Assembly (NCBI GenBank): GCA_010015675.1
Contig: ML976981.1
Coordinates: 563,928-627,927, forward strand
Source: Byssothecium circinans
Lineage: Eukaryota; Ascomycota; Dothideomycetes; Pleosporales; Massarinaceae
Direction: 5' to 3'
DNA length: 64,000 nt
In this document: one piece after another, positions 10,318 through 20,827 of the stretch
Layout of the letters: each line of letters begins with the position of its first letter
Numbering within the stretch: position 1 is the first letter of the stretch
Notes under the pieces: generated by a model
What the model was told of the DNA's origin: nothing
Databases searched by the model: none
The model's input: the letters and a program-made list of their open reading frames with translations, nothing else
Position numbers and translations under genes: made by a program

Positions 10318-11109
10318 TCACCTGCCCTTCTTCCTCTGAACCTGAAATGTCGTCTTCCGTCTTCTTTCCACCCACCGTGCCCATCCCGAGTCTACTAGAT
10401 CTTCCTGTACGACCAAGTCTCTCACACGAAAAAGCTTTGCCAGCTCTGTTTCCAATGCCCATTCTACCCAGCCAGCCCTTCTCAAGAAGGTCGTGAATCC
10501 GAACCACACCACAGCGAAGATCGCACCTGCCGCACAGCCAACCAAGACCTGCTTCGGTGTGTGATAGCTCAAGTATATCCGACTGGACGCAACGGCAGCT
10601 GCTGAAGCAAGAGCAGCGATAGACAAGGCAAATCGCTGAGCAAAGCTGAATGGCGTGTGGGTTTCGGTCGGATGAGGTACGTGACGGAACAGGAGGAAGA
10701 AAGTCAGCGTCACGGAGAAAAAGGTGACAAACTGTGCATGGGAGGATGGCATCCCATAGCCTTTGCCATGCATTTCTGGCCTCCATTAGCATTTGCCTGT
10801 CAATATGTAAGATGGGGATGCTCACCCCGCGGCCGCTCTTCCTTGATATACCGCTTCAAACACCAATTCAGCGCCTCGCATGCCATCTGCCCCGCAAACA
10901 TGAGCAAAATCTCAATCTCGCGGTTCGACCATATCAGCGTCGCGTACACTACACATAGACCTTGCGGAACGAGAGCTAGCCAGGCACAGAGGTACGAGAC
11001 GCGGTCGGCGGGGTTCTGGGGCGGTCAGTCGGCATCCCGCTCACAGAATAGAGAGCCGTACATAGTGAACATGCGTCAGCGAGAGTGACGCGAGCGGCGG
11101 ATTGTCCAT
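10318..11109 (-). CDS. CAX4: Dolichyldiphosphatase (Cax4/Cwh8/DOLPP1 type, PAP2 superfamily)
   Basis: Three exons: 11062-11109, 10826-11015 and 10318-10775, giving 231 aa (MDNPPLASLSLTHVHYNPAD...). The PAP2 phosphatase motifs are all present: KRYIKEERPR (motif 1), GMPSSHAQF (motif 2) and SRIYLSYHTPKQVLVG (motif 3), with GKGYG before motif 2 as in DOLPP1 orthologs. Four or so membrane helices surround them. The enzyme dephosphorylates dolichyl pyrophosphate on the luminal face of the ER after oligosaccharide transfer, recycling carrier lipid for N-glycosylation. Length matches the family (about 230-240 aa). It is divergent from the RBR ligase gene, with a MITE in the shared 510-bp spacer. Confidence 0.92.
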
Positions 11110-11356
11110 TATGCTCAAGGCTCGATGGGATGTTATCGTGAGGGATGACGGGTGAGGTTCGGTAATTCAGGAACCGCGATAGCGGGATGGTGATTATGTC
11201 ATCCGTCGTATTCTCTCAGAAGTCAGCGCGACGGTGACTCGGAATGTTGGTCTTCAAATGTGCATTTAGTCTTGCTGAAGATCACGAGGCGCCCTCTGCA
11301 AACCGCCCTTTTTCGTCACTGGCGCCCTGATCATTACAAACCCTCCGCAACCCCGC

Positions 11357-11551
11357 CACGCGGTTGAAAGAATTCACCACCTACAATAACTAACACGTAA
11401 ATAACTCTCCTTTAACTTTAACCAAATATAGGATTGTAAAGCTAGGCCTGCTCTTTTACGTAGGAGTAAGAAGAGGTTAAAAGGGCTTCGTTCGGTGTGG
11501 GTAAATATAACTGAAGTTTTTTGGGGTGCGGCGAATTGTTTCAATCGCGTG
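11357..11551. mobile_element. MITE-like element, copy 1 (195 bp)
   Basis: Bounded by imperfect terminal inverted repeats: CACGCGGTTGAAA at the left end and TTTCAATCGCGTG at the right end, matching at 12 of 13 positions as inverted copies. The interior is nearly identical to 39074-39297. It lacks any transposase frame. No certain target-site duplication could be called. It ends 67 bp before the ATG of the RBR ligase gene, so it may lie in that promoter or 5' UTR. Confidence 0.75.
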
Positions 11552-11618
11552 CCTGCTTGCCACCACGCCCACGACCCCAGCGTGAGCCAACCTTCTGGCC
11601 TCCATACCCTAGGACCTA

Positions 11619-13031
11619 ATGGCCAGCGTGGATACGGACAACGAACGCACAGAAGAGATAGAGACGCTTCAATCCATCTATCCGGAGCTCGAGCTCGACG
11701 CCGCGAAACCTTTTGTTGCGCGAATTGATCTTCTCGTAGCACCATCAACGCCACTTCCCGTTACTTTCGAACCTGACCAAGACGTGCAACGGCTAGCATA
11801 CCTTCCGCCCGTCCATCTCGAGATCACCCTCCCCACCGGCTACCCCGCCGAAGCCCCGCCATCAGTCAACATTTCGACTACACCCTCATGGCTGCCCAGA
11901 ACCACGATAGATAAGCTAGTCGAGGAGGCACAGTCGCTATGGGATGAGTATGGAGGTGGGCCTATGCTCTTTGCATACATCAGCTATCTGCAAGAAGGCG
12001 CTGAGACAACATTTGGGCTATCCAAGCTCACTCTACCATCCACTCTGCGGACCGATTTGCTGGCATACAGTACGAAGACGAAGCGCGAGCTGTTCGACAA
12101 GGAGACATTCGATTGCGAAGTCTGCCTAGAACCAAAGAAAGGCTCGGCTTGTTACCGAATGCAGCGCTGCAATCACGTTTTCTGCGTCGTGTGTCTGCAA
12201 GACTATTACAGCAACTGCATCAAAGAAGGCGATGTTAACAACGTCAAGTGCATGTCAACTGAGTGCGGCAGCTCCACCAAGAGGAAGGACCATCTCATAT
12301 CGCCAAAGGAGCTACTCCAGATTCCTCTACCACGAGAGACGGTCGAGCGTTACGCGAAGATCAAGCGCAAGAAGAAGATGGAAGCCGACCCGACTATCAC
12401 CTACTGTCCACGAAAATGGTGTCAAGGCGCCATGCGAACCGATAAGTACCCCAAGATCACCGACGTCAGCAAAATGGATGAATCCGACTCGGAGGTAGAT
12501 GAGCCCGTCGTTCCCCAAGAACCTCAAGATACGAGTCGATTTGAGAAGCGACGAGCTGGCGTCACAGGCATGGACCGGCTAGCCATCTGCGAAGACTGCA
12601 AATTAGCCTTCTGTCAGCTTTGCCTGGCGTCATGGCACGGTGACTTCGTCCGCTGCGAACCGCGCGAGTCATCCGAACTCACCGAAGACGACCAAGCATC
12701 TCTCAACTTCATCATGCGAAACTGCTCACCTTGCCCGACATGTGCTGTACCTTGCCAGAAATCGTACGGCTGCAACCACATGACTTGCTTCCAGTGCAAG
12801 ACGCATTTCTGCTATCTTTGCGCTGCATGGCTCAATCCCGGTCATCCATATTCGCATTTCAACGATAGGAAGAACAAAGGGTGCTTCAATCGGCTCATGG
12901 ATCTAGCTGAGGGCGACATGGCTCAGGGTGACGCACAGTTTGGGGGAAGGCGCGGCGCAGAGCAGATGGCGGAGTTTTGGGAGCAGGAGGCGATGCGAAT
13001 ACAGATGCAATTGGATGAGGAGGATAGTTGA
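11619..13031 (+). CDS. ITT1: RWD-RBR E3 ubiquitin ligase (Itt1/RNF14 family)
   Basis: Intronless, 470 aa. An RWD domain occupies about residues 8-125 (EEIETLQSIYPELE). RING1 begins at C166 (CEVCLEPKKGSACYRMQRCNH), an IBR follows at roughly 245-335 (YCPRKWCQGA ... CEDCKLAFCQLC), and RING2/Rcat runs from C369 (CSPCPTCAVPCQKSYGCNHM). By alignment with HHARI-type ligases the catalytic cysteine should be C385 in YGCNHMTC. RBR ligases take ubiquitin from E2 as a thioester on this cysteine. The yeast relative Itt1 acts on translation-termination factors and human RNF14 on stalled ribosomes. An acidic insert (DESDSEVDEP) splits the IBR. The C-terminus is a helical, acidic tail. Confidence 0.93.
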   Translation: MASVDTDNERTEEIETLQSIYPELELDAAKPFVARIDLLVAPSTPLPVTFEPDQDVQRLAYLPPVHLEITLPTGYPAEAPPSVNISTTPSWLPRTTIDKLVEEAQSLWDEYGGGPMLFAYISYLQEGAETTFGLSKLTLPSTLRTDLLAYSTKTKRELFDKETFDCEVCLEPKKGSACYRMQRCNHVFCVVCLQDYYSNCIKEGDVNNVKCMSTECGSSTKRKDHLISPKELLQIPLPRETVERYAKIKRKKKMEADPTITYCPRKWCQGAMRTDKYPKITDVSKMDESDSEVDEPVVPQEPQDTSRFEKRRAGVTGMDRLAICEDCKLAFCQLCLASWHGDFVRCEPRESSELTEDDQASLNFIMRNCSPCPTCAVPCQKSYGCNHMTCFQCKTHFCYLCAAWLNPGHPYSHFNDRKNKGCFNRLMDLAEGDMAQGDAQFGGRRGAEQMAEFWEQEAMRIQMQLDEEDS

Positions 13032-14197
13032 TAGCATGCTCGGCTCTACCCGGTACACATCACTAATTCGCTGGAAAGGACCTTCTCATGTACATAACCT
13101 ACCAACACAACACCAAAAATAAAGCTGTGATACCAGCGAAATATACGTGACGTGCAAGGCCTTACGCCCACTCTGCATGTGCAGCTGAACATGAAACGCC
13201 ATCAATAACTCCACACCAATCGTCCCTTCCTCCTTTCGCACGAGCGACACGTATACGTACCCCATCACCCCACGAAGCTTGTGCATTATTGGAGGCTACG
13301 GAGTCTTCAAAGTCTCCATCCAGCAATTTCCAGCTAGCTATGACACAAAGTGGCCCCGGATCTGCTGCACATCTCGGACTTGTGAAGCTTAATAGCCTTG
13401 GCTGGAAGCTTATGCATCCAGACACGAAGCTTAGCGTGCTTAGCCTCCACCAACTTGTGGCGCGTCGCAGGCCGGAGCGTCGGAAGTGAGTTGGACATAT
13501 TTTGGCGCTGATGCATTGCAGGGTTGTTTTCTGCACACTTCAGGAGCTGTGGTGGTATGAGGAAGCGCGAGGGCGGAAGGATCAGTTGCTGACGCGTCCT
13601 AGTCCTTTGGATCACCGCCACAGACGTGAACGAAACTTTTGGGTGCCATGTCGACATCAAATGATACCTATCATGCTATCCAATAGTAAGGGGTAGAACC
13701 ATCGAAAACCGTTTCGATACCTGGAACCCACGGCGCTCGACTAAGCCACAGCCACCTGCATGTTCCAGACGCAGCTAGCCCTTACTTCCAACTTCATCCA
13801 ACCAACCCGATGAAACATGGGCAGCCTGGCCCCAGCCCGAAAGATTTCACAGGGAATTTGTGACTTCATAACATCGATAGCCATACTTTTTTAAACAGCG
13901 CAGCAAAGATGTAGAGGCCGTGCGTTGTATTATTGGAAGAAGGTTTGCGGCTGAGCTGATCCATGGAGAGGGCGGCGAGGCCTTTCACAGCTGCTGTAGC
14001 ATCGGGCTTCATCGGGGTTCCTGACTTCTTTTGGGGTGACCGGTCGTTTCCATGTCCGACCCTGTCATATACATATCCTCTCCTTTCAAGCCACACTCGT
14101 CCTGCCTCTTCGCTTCATTCACACCTCAAGAATTTCTTCAAGAATTTTTTCTCTCGTCCTTTTTTTTGTTTGAACTATCGAGCGACCACCATCCATC
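13032..14197. other. Intergenic, nothing supported
   Basis: About 1.17 kb between two plus-strand genes. Short frames of 60-125 codons occur on both strands without motifs. The last 150 bp are T/C-rich and probably the 5' UTR of the LtrA gene. Confidence 0.45.
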
Positions 14198-16166
14198 ATG
14201 GGCCACGACGACCACCAAAGCGAGGAGGAACAACCCCTCCATCTCTTTGCTTCCCCTCTTCACGAGCATCCCAACCAAACACATCGCTCTAAAAACTCAC
14301 AAGCCTCCGACATTGAACTCACAAAAACTCAAGATCAGCACACTACCAATCATGTTCCTTTTGATCGGATGGACGATGTATTGCACGATAAACCCTCGTT
14401 TCACCGACACGCCGAAGCTACGACGGCAGAACTCTTCTACGATTTGTTCTTCGTTGCAAACTTGACGACCTTTACCTCAGTCCTCGAAATCAACAACCAC
14501 AACACGCTAACAGCATACATCGGGTTCTTCTCCCTGCTATGGCTGACATGGTACCAAGTCTCTCTCTACGACGTCCGCTTCTCCGCCGATAGTGTATTCG
14601 AGCGCATAGCAAAGACCATTCATTTTGGCGTCATGGTCGGGTTCGCTGTCATAGGACCACAATGGCATCCGGGGCAACAAACCGATGACTTCAAGATCTA
14701 CCGCGCTTTCGGACTCACGCTCATGGTCTCTCGAATCACGCTGGCAATGCAGTATACTGTTACACTATGCTACACGCGAAAATACAGCCGAACTGTGTTA
14801 CCGCTTGCTATGGTTATTGGCTCGACGTTCTTGGCTGCGATGCTCTATGGAGCTCTTACGCCGGCATTCCCAAAAGAGAAGTTCGATAACCAGGGTGCGC
14901 CGGTGCTGCAGAAGAGTGAGGCGTATATCGCGTGGTATATCATTGCAATTTGCGAGACGATCTTGACAGTGACGGTGAGCTGTGTTTGGAGGGTTATCAG
15001 CTTCAAGGGAACCCGTAAGTATTGACTTCTGCACCCGGATCCGATCGTTGTTGTTCTGTTTCCGTTAGACTTGGGGGAATACACCTGTTAACAATGTCAC
15101 AGACCTAGTCCAACGCATGTCTCTCCTCACCCTCATCATTCTCGGCGAAGGCATAATAGTAATTTGCAAGGCCATCTCCAAAATCGTTAAGAACGAATTT
15201 CTCTGGACCTCGGCCGTAATCGGACAGATCGTCGCCGCGATCCTCATCATCTATTTCCTCTACATGCTCTACTTTGACCGTCTCCACGAGGACCACTTCG
15301 GCTCTATAAAACAACAGATTTGGTCTTTTGGCCACTTCCCATTACACATCGTACTCGTCCTCGTTCTCCAAGGTGTCAGCTTGTTGATCATTTGGACGCA
15401 GGCGATGGAAGGCCTGACGGATGTTTACGGGAGCTTGAGTCAAATTGAAGGACGGAATTTCTCAAGTGGCGTCGAGTTCGCGAACGCGATGAATGAGAGC
15501 GTGTGGACCCACGTCTATGATTTTGTTCCCAAGGGTGTGGACGCCAGCAAAGAGATGAAAGCGGTAGATACGGCAGTCGTACAGATGCAGGAAGCGTATG
15601 ACTTTCTCCTCATTGATATGGGTAATGCGACCGCACAGGCCGACTACACAGATGCTGTCAACGACCTGCTAGCCGCGACTACCAAAACGCTGTTCGACAG
15701 TTTGAGCGTGAGCGCGCCGAAGCCTAAGCTTAAGGGCGACACGAGCAAGAAGATCGACTTTCAGTCTGTATTCGATTCGTATGTCAAGGTCTTTGGGCTG
15801 GTGTTTACATATGTTTTCGTCTCTGTAAGTCCTTCTCCCTTCCGTCTCGCACTTCGAACGCCCCACTAACAATATATCCAGGGCGGGTTCTCTCTCATCA
15901 TCATGGCTATTCTCGGATACCTCGCTTTACCCGACTCTCAACGCCATCTATCACATTACATTCGTCTGGGCGTCAATTTCATCTGCGGCATTGGCCTCGC
16001 GCTCATTTCAACGTTTAAGTATGATTGGGATTTGAAGGCGAAGTATTTGAGTAGTGCGTGGATGATTCCGACGATTGTGCTGGTGTATTTCGTCTGCGTG
16101 GTGGTGAATCATTTGGTGTTGCCTTCTTTTAGGAGGGCGGGGAAGAAAGGCAGGGGAATGTTTTGA
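14198..16166 (+). CDS. LtrA-family (low temperature requirement A) multi-pass membrane protein
   Basis: Three exons: 14198-15014, 15103-15824 and 15882-16166, giving 607 aa. The N-terminal 65 residues are polar and Gln/His-rich. The signature RHAEATTAELFYDLFFVANL then opens the LtrA domain, followed by many helices (for example YIGFFSLLWLTWYQVSLYDV, LLTLIILGEGIIVICKAISK and FPLHIVLVLVLQGVSLLIIW). A soluble loop in the second half (about residues 430-520) contains LSQIEGRNFSSGVEFANAMN. The last exon adds three more helices and a basic tail. LtrA was named in Listeria for growth in the cold. Fungal members are widespread but functionally uncharacterised, probably in the plasma membrane or vacuole. 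Confidence 0.9.
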
Positions 16167-17332
16167 GGGAAGGATGAGTGAGGAAAAAAGAGATTATGCA
16201 TTTTGAGCGTTCTTGATTAGCGTGTAGGTTTGGGGAAGGTTCAGATATGGAGGTGCAATTGTCATGACTGTTGATTTATTTAGCTATGTTCACTGGTGTA
16301 CATATATATGGTTGACCGAATTGGGCACTAGGAGCTTGGCAGACGTCATGCGCCTAACCTGGAACGGCTAGTGGCATTTCAACAGCTGACCATTGATTTC
16401 TCGACGTTCCTCCTACCACACCTCCTTCTCCATCACACACACCGCACTCTGGTCTTCATTTCTTTAAACAACCTTATTGCCGTTGTGCGAGGCGTATGAC
16501 GGTGACGATGGCTGCTCCTTTGAATACCCGCGTACTTTGGGCGCATAATCCCACCGTTTCACTGCTCCGCAATAAACACTGGTTGATGTTGGCCCCTGTC
16601 CTGGTCCCTACCTTGACCCTCTATACTCACACGCACGGGTGGTTTCGGCGTCACGTGTTTTTGCCACCTGTGCTCTAATTCATTGCATGTCACTAATCAA
16701 ATTTGTTGCGTAGGGCCTTATTGGTTCGTGAGGGATGCAATTTCCACGTCACTTCGAAATAGCCGTATTCACTACGCTCCGCGAGTAAAACCTTCGACAT
16801 CATGATCTGCATTTGAAATCACGACACCGCTACGGTTGCATTCATTGGCAATCGCAGACGGTTTGTCAAGGTGAAGAAACAGCAGCATTTCCATACCGGC
16901 CATTGCTAAAACCCGCACCTTTATTTGGCCCAAGAGATGCATACGGGCCGGATTGAAACTCTTTTCTGGGTGAAAAAGCCAACGGCCAGGCTTTCCCCAA
17001 CAGCAGTTCTTCAGTGAAGCACACGGCAAATCACCAATGCCAAACATAATCATAGCTGATTTTATGAACTTTCCAATTCGCCTAGTGTTGGTGCGGTTTC
17101 CGCAGTCTTGGTTCAAACGAGGCGGTTGTCTAGGCGAAGAGCGCAGAAATTTGGCCAAACAAACACTGCAATTTCAGTGTCGCGATATCGCGCGACCAAC
17201 CTTTTTCTTCTCACACCTTCACCCATACTGACAATTCCGCAGGCTCGCTCTCTTGCTCTGCGCCGCCGGACAACCATAGAAGAAACCAAACTGACAAAGT
17301 CTGCAGCATCCATCAGCTCTAATTTCTCTAAT
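16167..17332. other. Intergenic, nothing supported
   Basis: About 1.17 kb between two plus-strand genes; only short frames without motifs. Confidence 0.45.
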
Positions 17333-18581
17333 ATGACAAGCCAGACAGAGTACGAAAACGCCGTCGTCGATTCGATGAGCCCGACCGCCGCGATCCCTAC
17401 GTATGCAACGCTCACGCGAGCCCCGATCCCCATCTACGACCCGAGGGCCCTGGATTTCGAGATCCTCTGCGGAGACGACCTGTATGCGTGCAACAGAGCC
17501 AACCTCGCCACCCGCTCGCCGTACTTCCAGATGGCTCTCTTCGCTGACCAGGTCCGTAGAATGTCATCATGCACGGCTTAATTTTGCTGACTTCATGTTA
17601 CAGGCGCTTCACTACAATCGCATGGTGATTCCAGAGACCAAGAAGCTCCACGTCCGCTACATGATGCGGTACCTCCAGAACAACGACTACTACGGCCCTG
17701 TGCATCTGAACCCGGCTAAGGAGAAAGAAGCTAGTTCTGCACGCATTGAGTTCAAGAGCACGAAGCCTGAGATCCTCGCCATGTTTCCTGAATTCGAGGA
17801 CGGTTGGATCCTAGGGGGTGATCGTGCGGTCAAAGCTCATGCCATCATCATTCGTCACGAGGCCTCCCATGTACGTGTCTCAAGAAAAGTAACCGAGCAA
17901 GACAGTTTGACTGATAAAAAACAGACCGGCGATATCACCGAGGGTTTCAAGATGATTGATCTTGGCCTCGTTCGCTGCACGCCTGAGAATCTCCCACTTG
18001 AGATCCAGATCCCCCTCTTGACCTGTGTGTATACTATATCTCAGCAGCACGTCTTTGACTGCAATGACTGCTGAGACTTAGCCTCCCCACCCTTACTATT
18101 TCAAACTCACTCACTAACTTTCCCAGACATCAACCACCTTACCTTCATCCGCACAGATGTCAGCATGGACCCCGTCTTCCACACAGTGATGTACCAGAAA
18201 ATCGCTACCAAGTACATGCTTGACGACCTCAAGCCACTCGTCCTCGACGCCTTCCGCTGGGGCACGCAAGCGTGGATCAAGTCGCCCGTCTACTGCTCCC
18301 TCATCACCGCCGCCCGCATGATCCTAAAGCCGCTTCTGAAGCCGGGAATGAGCGCCGAGGACGCCAAGGAGAAGGACTGGGATATGGCCAACGCGTTGGT
18401 ACAGATCTTGGCCGAGAACTGGGGCTGGATGCGGTATGAGAAGGAGCTTAGGGAGTTTATGGATGAGACCAAGTTTAGGCCGCTGTGGGTTATCGTGGAG
18501 AAGAGGGTGAGGTATGTGGGGCAGTTTTGGAGGGAGCGGTTGAGAGAAGCGGACATTTTGGAGGACGCAGAGGAGAAGTGA
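17333..18581 (+). CDS. BTB/POZ-like domain protein
   Basis: Four exons: 17333-17551, 17604-17870, 17925-18024 and 18127-18581, giving 346 aa with frame continuity at every junction. Residues about 38-75 look like the start of a fungal BTB fold (DFEILCGDDLYACNRANLAT, then SPYFQMALFADQ). A later part resembles the BTB-associated helices (VFHTVMYQKIATKYMLDDLK, then PLVLDAFRWGTQAW). Between them lies a charged stretch with LNNDYYG-like residues. Fungal BTB proteins of this shape are numerous and mostly unstudied; some bridge cullin-3. The first exon donor is GTCCGT, which is weaker than the others. Confidence 0.72.
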
Positions 18582-18851
18582 ATGCTGCGTATTGGGGATG
18601 TTGATGTGAGAGCGAAGGGAAGAGACGAAGCTGTACGAACATGCGTCGAAAGTCTGGATGAGTTGCCCGCAGTTCTTAAAGTTGGAAGTGACACCAAACT
18701 CCAACTTTAGTACTGCATCTGTTGGCATTCTGGGAAGCAAAGCTCGCCCGAAGAAGCCAAGGTGGTTGCGAAGATACCCTTCCTTTATTGTAGTAATCGA
18801 GTCTACGTACAGTTGTCCACTCCACAAAAAAAAAGTAATACCAAACCCAGA

Positions 18852-20342
18852 CTAATAGCTAAACTCTCTAATTTCCGAACGCGACTTCCTGATATTGACA
18901 TTTCTCCACCGATAATACATTCTCAGCCCAACACATCCAACAGCCACCATGAACAACATAGCCGTATTGGTCCAATGCCCCGTCGGGTACCCTTTCTCTT
19001 TCTCATCTGCTTTATAGATCCACACACCCACAATCTGCCCCGGCGCACCAAACGACACGTTCAGCGCGATAGCCAACCCTGCCGCCGCAGTGGTGTGCAT
19101 GTTACTGCTCAACCACCCCAAAAGTGGTGGAATACAAGAAAACGCCCCGCTAGCAGCGACTATAAGACATCCATACCGCGCATTATACGCATGTGCAGGA
19201 AGCAGAGCCGAAGCCATAAACCCGACCGCACCGACAGTACTCAAGACGGCAGAATGCAGCGCACGAGCATTGAAGTAATCCGACGACCAAGCCGTAGCAA
19301 TAGACACCACATACGCAACCGCATACGGCGGCACAGTCATAAGCTGCGCCTGCAACCCGGAATACCCCAAGCCCGCCGTGATGGTAGGCGTGAACAACGA
19401 CAGCGAGCTAAACGGCGCCGAGATACCAAAGTAAATGATATAGTGGATCCAAAGGCGCCAATCTAGCAGCGTTGCTTTGGCGGTTTCCCAGTTGAGCGAC
19501 GGAGCGGAGCCTTTGGAGCCGTCGAATTCGAGACGGGCGACGGCGAGCTCGCGCTCCGGGGTAGAGAGCCAGGATGCTTCTTCGGGGTAGTCGGGGAGGA
19601 GGAACCATACGGCTATGGAGGAGACGCAGGAGGGGATTCCTTCGAGGATGAAGAGCCATCGCCACGCTGCGAGGTGTTGGACGTTCTTCATGTGGCCGAC
19701 TCCGTATGCGATGGCGCCTCCAAAGGCACCCGCTAATGTTGCAGAAGCAAGAATGATAGCGACGCGCATAGAGCGCTCTTTGGTGCCGTACCAAAACGTA
19801 AGGTAGAAGACAAGGCCGGGAAAGAGACCTGCTTCGAACATGCCGAGCAGGAAACGAACAGCGGTGACAGTGGCGTAGTTAGTGGCTCCTCCGAGACCGA
19901 TGGTGCAAGCACCCCATGAGAACATCAAGAAGGCGATCCAGCGGCTGGGTTTGCACTTCTTGAGGAAGTAGTTCGAAGGGACTTCGAAGACGGCGTAGGC
20001 GACTAGGAAGACCATGAGGGCGATTGTGTATTGGTATTCCGTCATGTGCGTTTTTTGGAGAAGGGATTCGCCTGAGGAGGCGTTGAGGGTTTTTGCATTT
20101 CCTGGGGGATGTTAGTGAGGTGTTCAACATGAAGACAGTATTAGTGAATATTTTTTCACACCGATGTTGCTTCTGTCAAGAAAACAGAGTAGATAGATCC
20201 CCGCGGCAAGGGGAACGATTCGAAGGTCTTGTTTCCAAACCAACTTCCGCACCGCCTCAGAATCGAAACTTGCTTCTTCTCGTGTCTCGGTGTACTCTTC
20301 CTTCACTTTCTCCCCCGCTTCAACGTCTTTCTCGGATGACAT
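18852..20342 (-). CDS. MFS transporter, anion:cation symporter (Dal5/allantoate permease) type
   Basis: Exon 1 is 20162-20342 and exon 2 is 18852-20101, giving 476 aa with a 60-nt phase-1 intron. The cytoplasmic N-terminus (MSSEKDVEAGEKVKEEYTE) leads to LRIVPLAAGIYLLCFLDRSN, then IGNAKTLNASSG across the splice. This start of helix 1 is typical of the Dal5/Tna1 group. TEYQYTIALMVFLVAYAVFE, VPSNYFLKKCKPSRW and RFLLGMFEAGLFPGLVFYLT also match the group. Twelve helices fit the length. Likely substrates are organic anions such as allantoate, nicotinate or related carboxylates; specificity cannot be read from sequence. It sits tail-side to the esterase gene. Confidence 0.9.
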
Positions 20343-20827
20343 GTTGCTCAGTTCCAGTCTTAATCCAATCCAATTCAATCGTCCTGTCAGAGGTTCCCGA
20401 GAAAAGCTTGAGGACGCACAAGAAACGCCACCTGAGAAAACTAAGAAGGAACTTGAGAATAAGCAAATTTCACGTAAAAGCGTGTTCGGGATAACGTTTC
20501 GCGAAAGAACGGCGCACTTGTGTGCTTTTGGCGAGGCGGACACCCACATGACTCAGGGAGCGGATCATGGTTTGCTTTCTCCGAAGATATCCCAGCTTGA
20601 CCCCGCACACTAGCCTAAGCGGTCATCTTCGAAGTTGGGAAAGAGGAGCCGGTGGGGGGAAACTCTGGGGCACCATACGCACACACTTTCTTCGGCATTC
20701 ACTTCACATGACTAACATTAAACATGCTCACACCTCCACCAAGTAGTATGCGGTATACGCATGCCAAATATTCGGCAGAGAGCTTGATTCACTGCTAGCT
20801 TTCGTAAGGCAAGACGGCTTCAGGGGC
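20343..20827. other. Intergenic between transporter and esterase genes
   Basis: About 485 bp holding the 5' flank of the transporter and the 3' flank of the esterase; nothing else seen. Confidence 0.45.

Noticed and set aside
11374..11754. 126-codon minus-strand frame (and its counterpart at 39063-39380)
   Set aside because: Both are the reverse reading of the MITE copies, explaining their similarity; no transposase-like motif.
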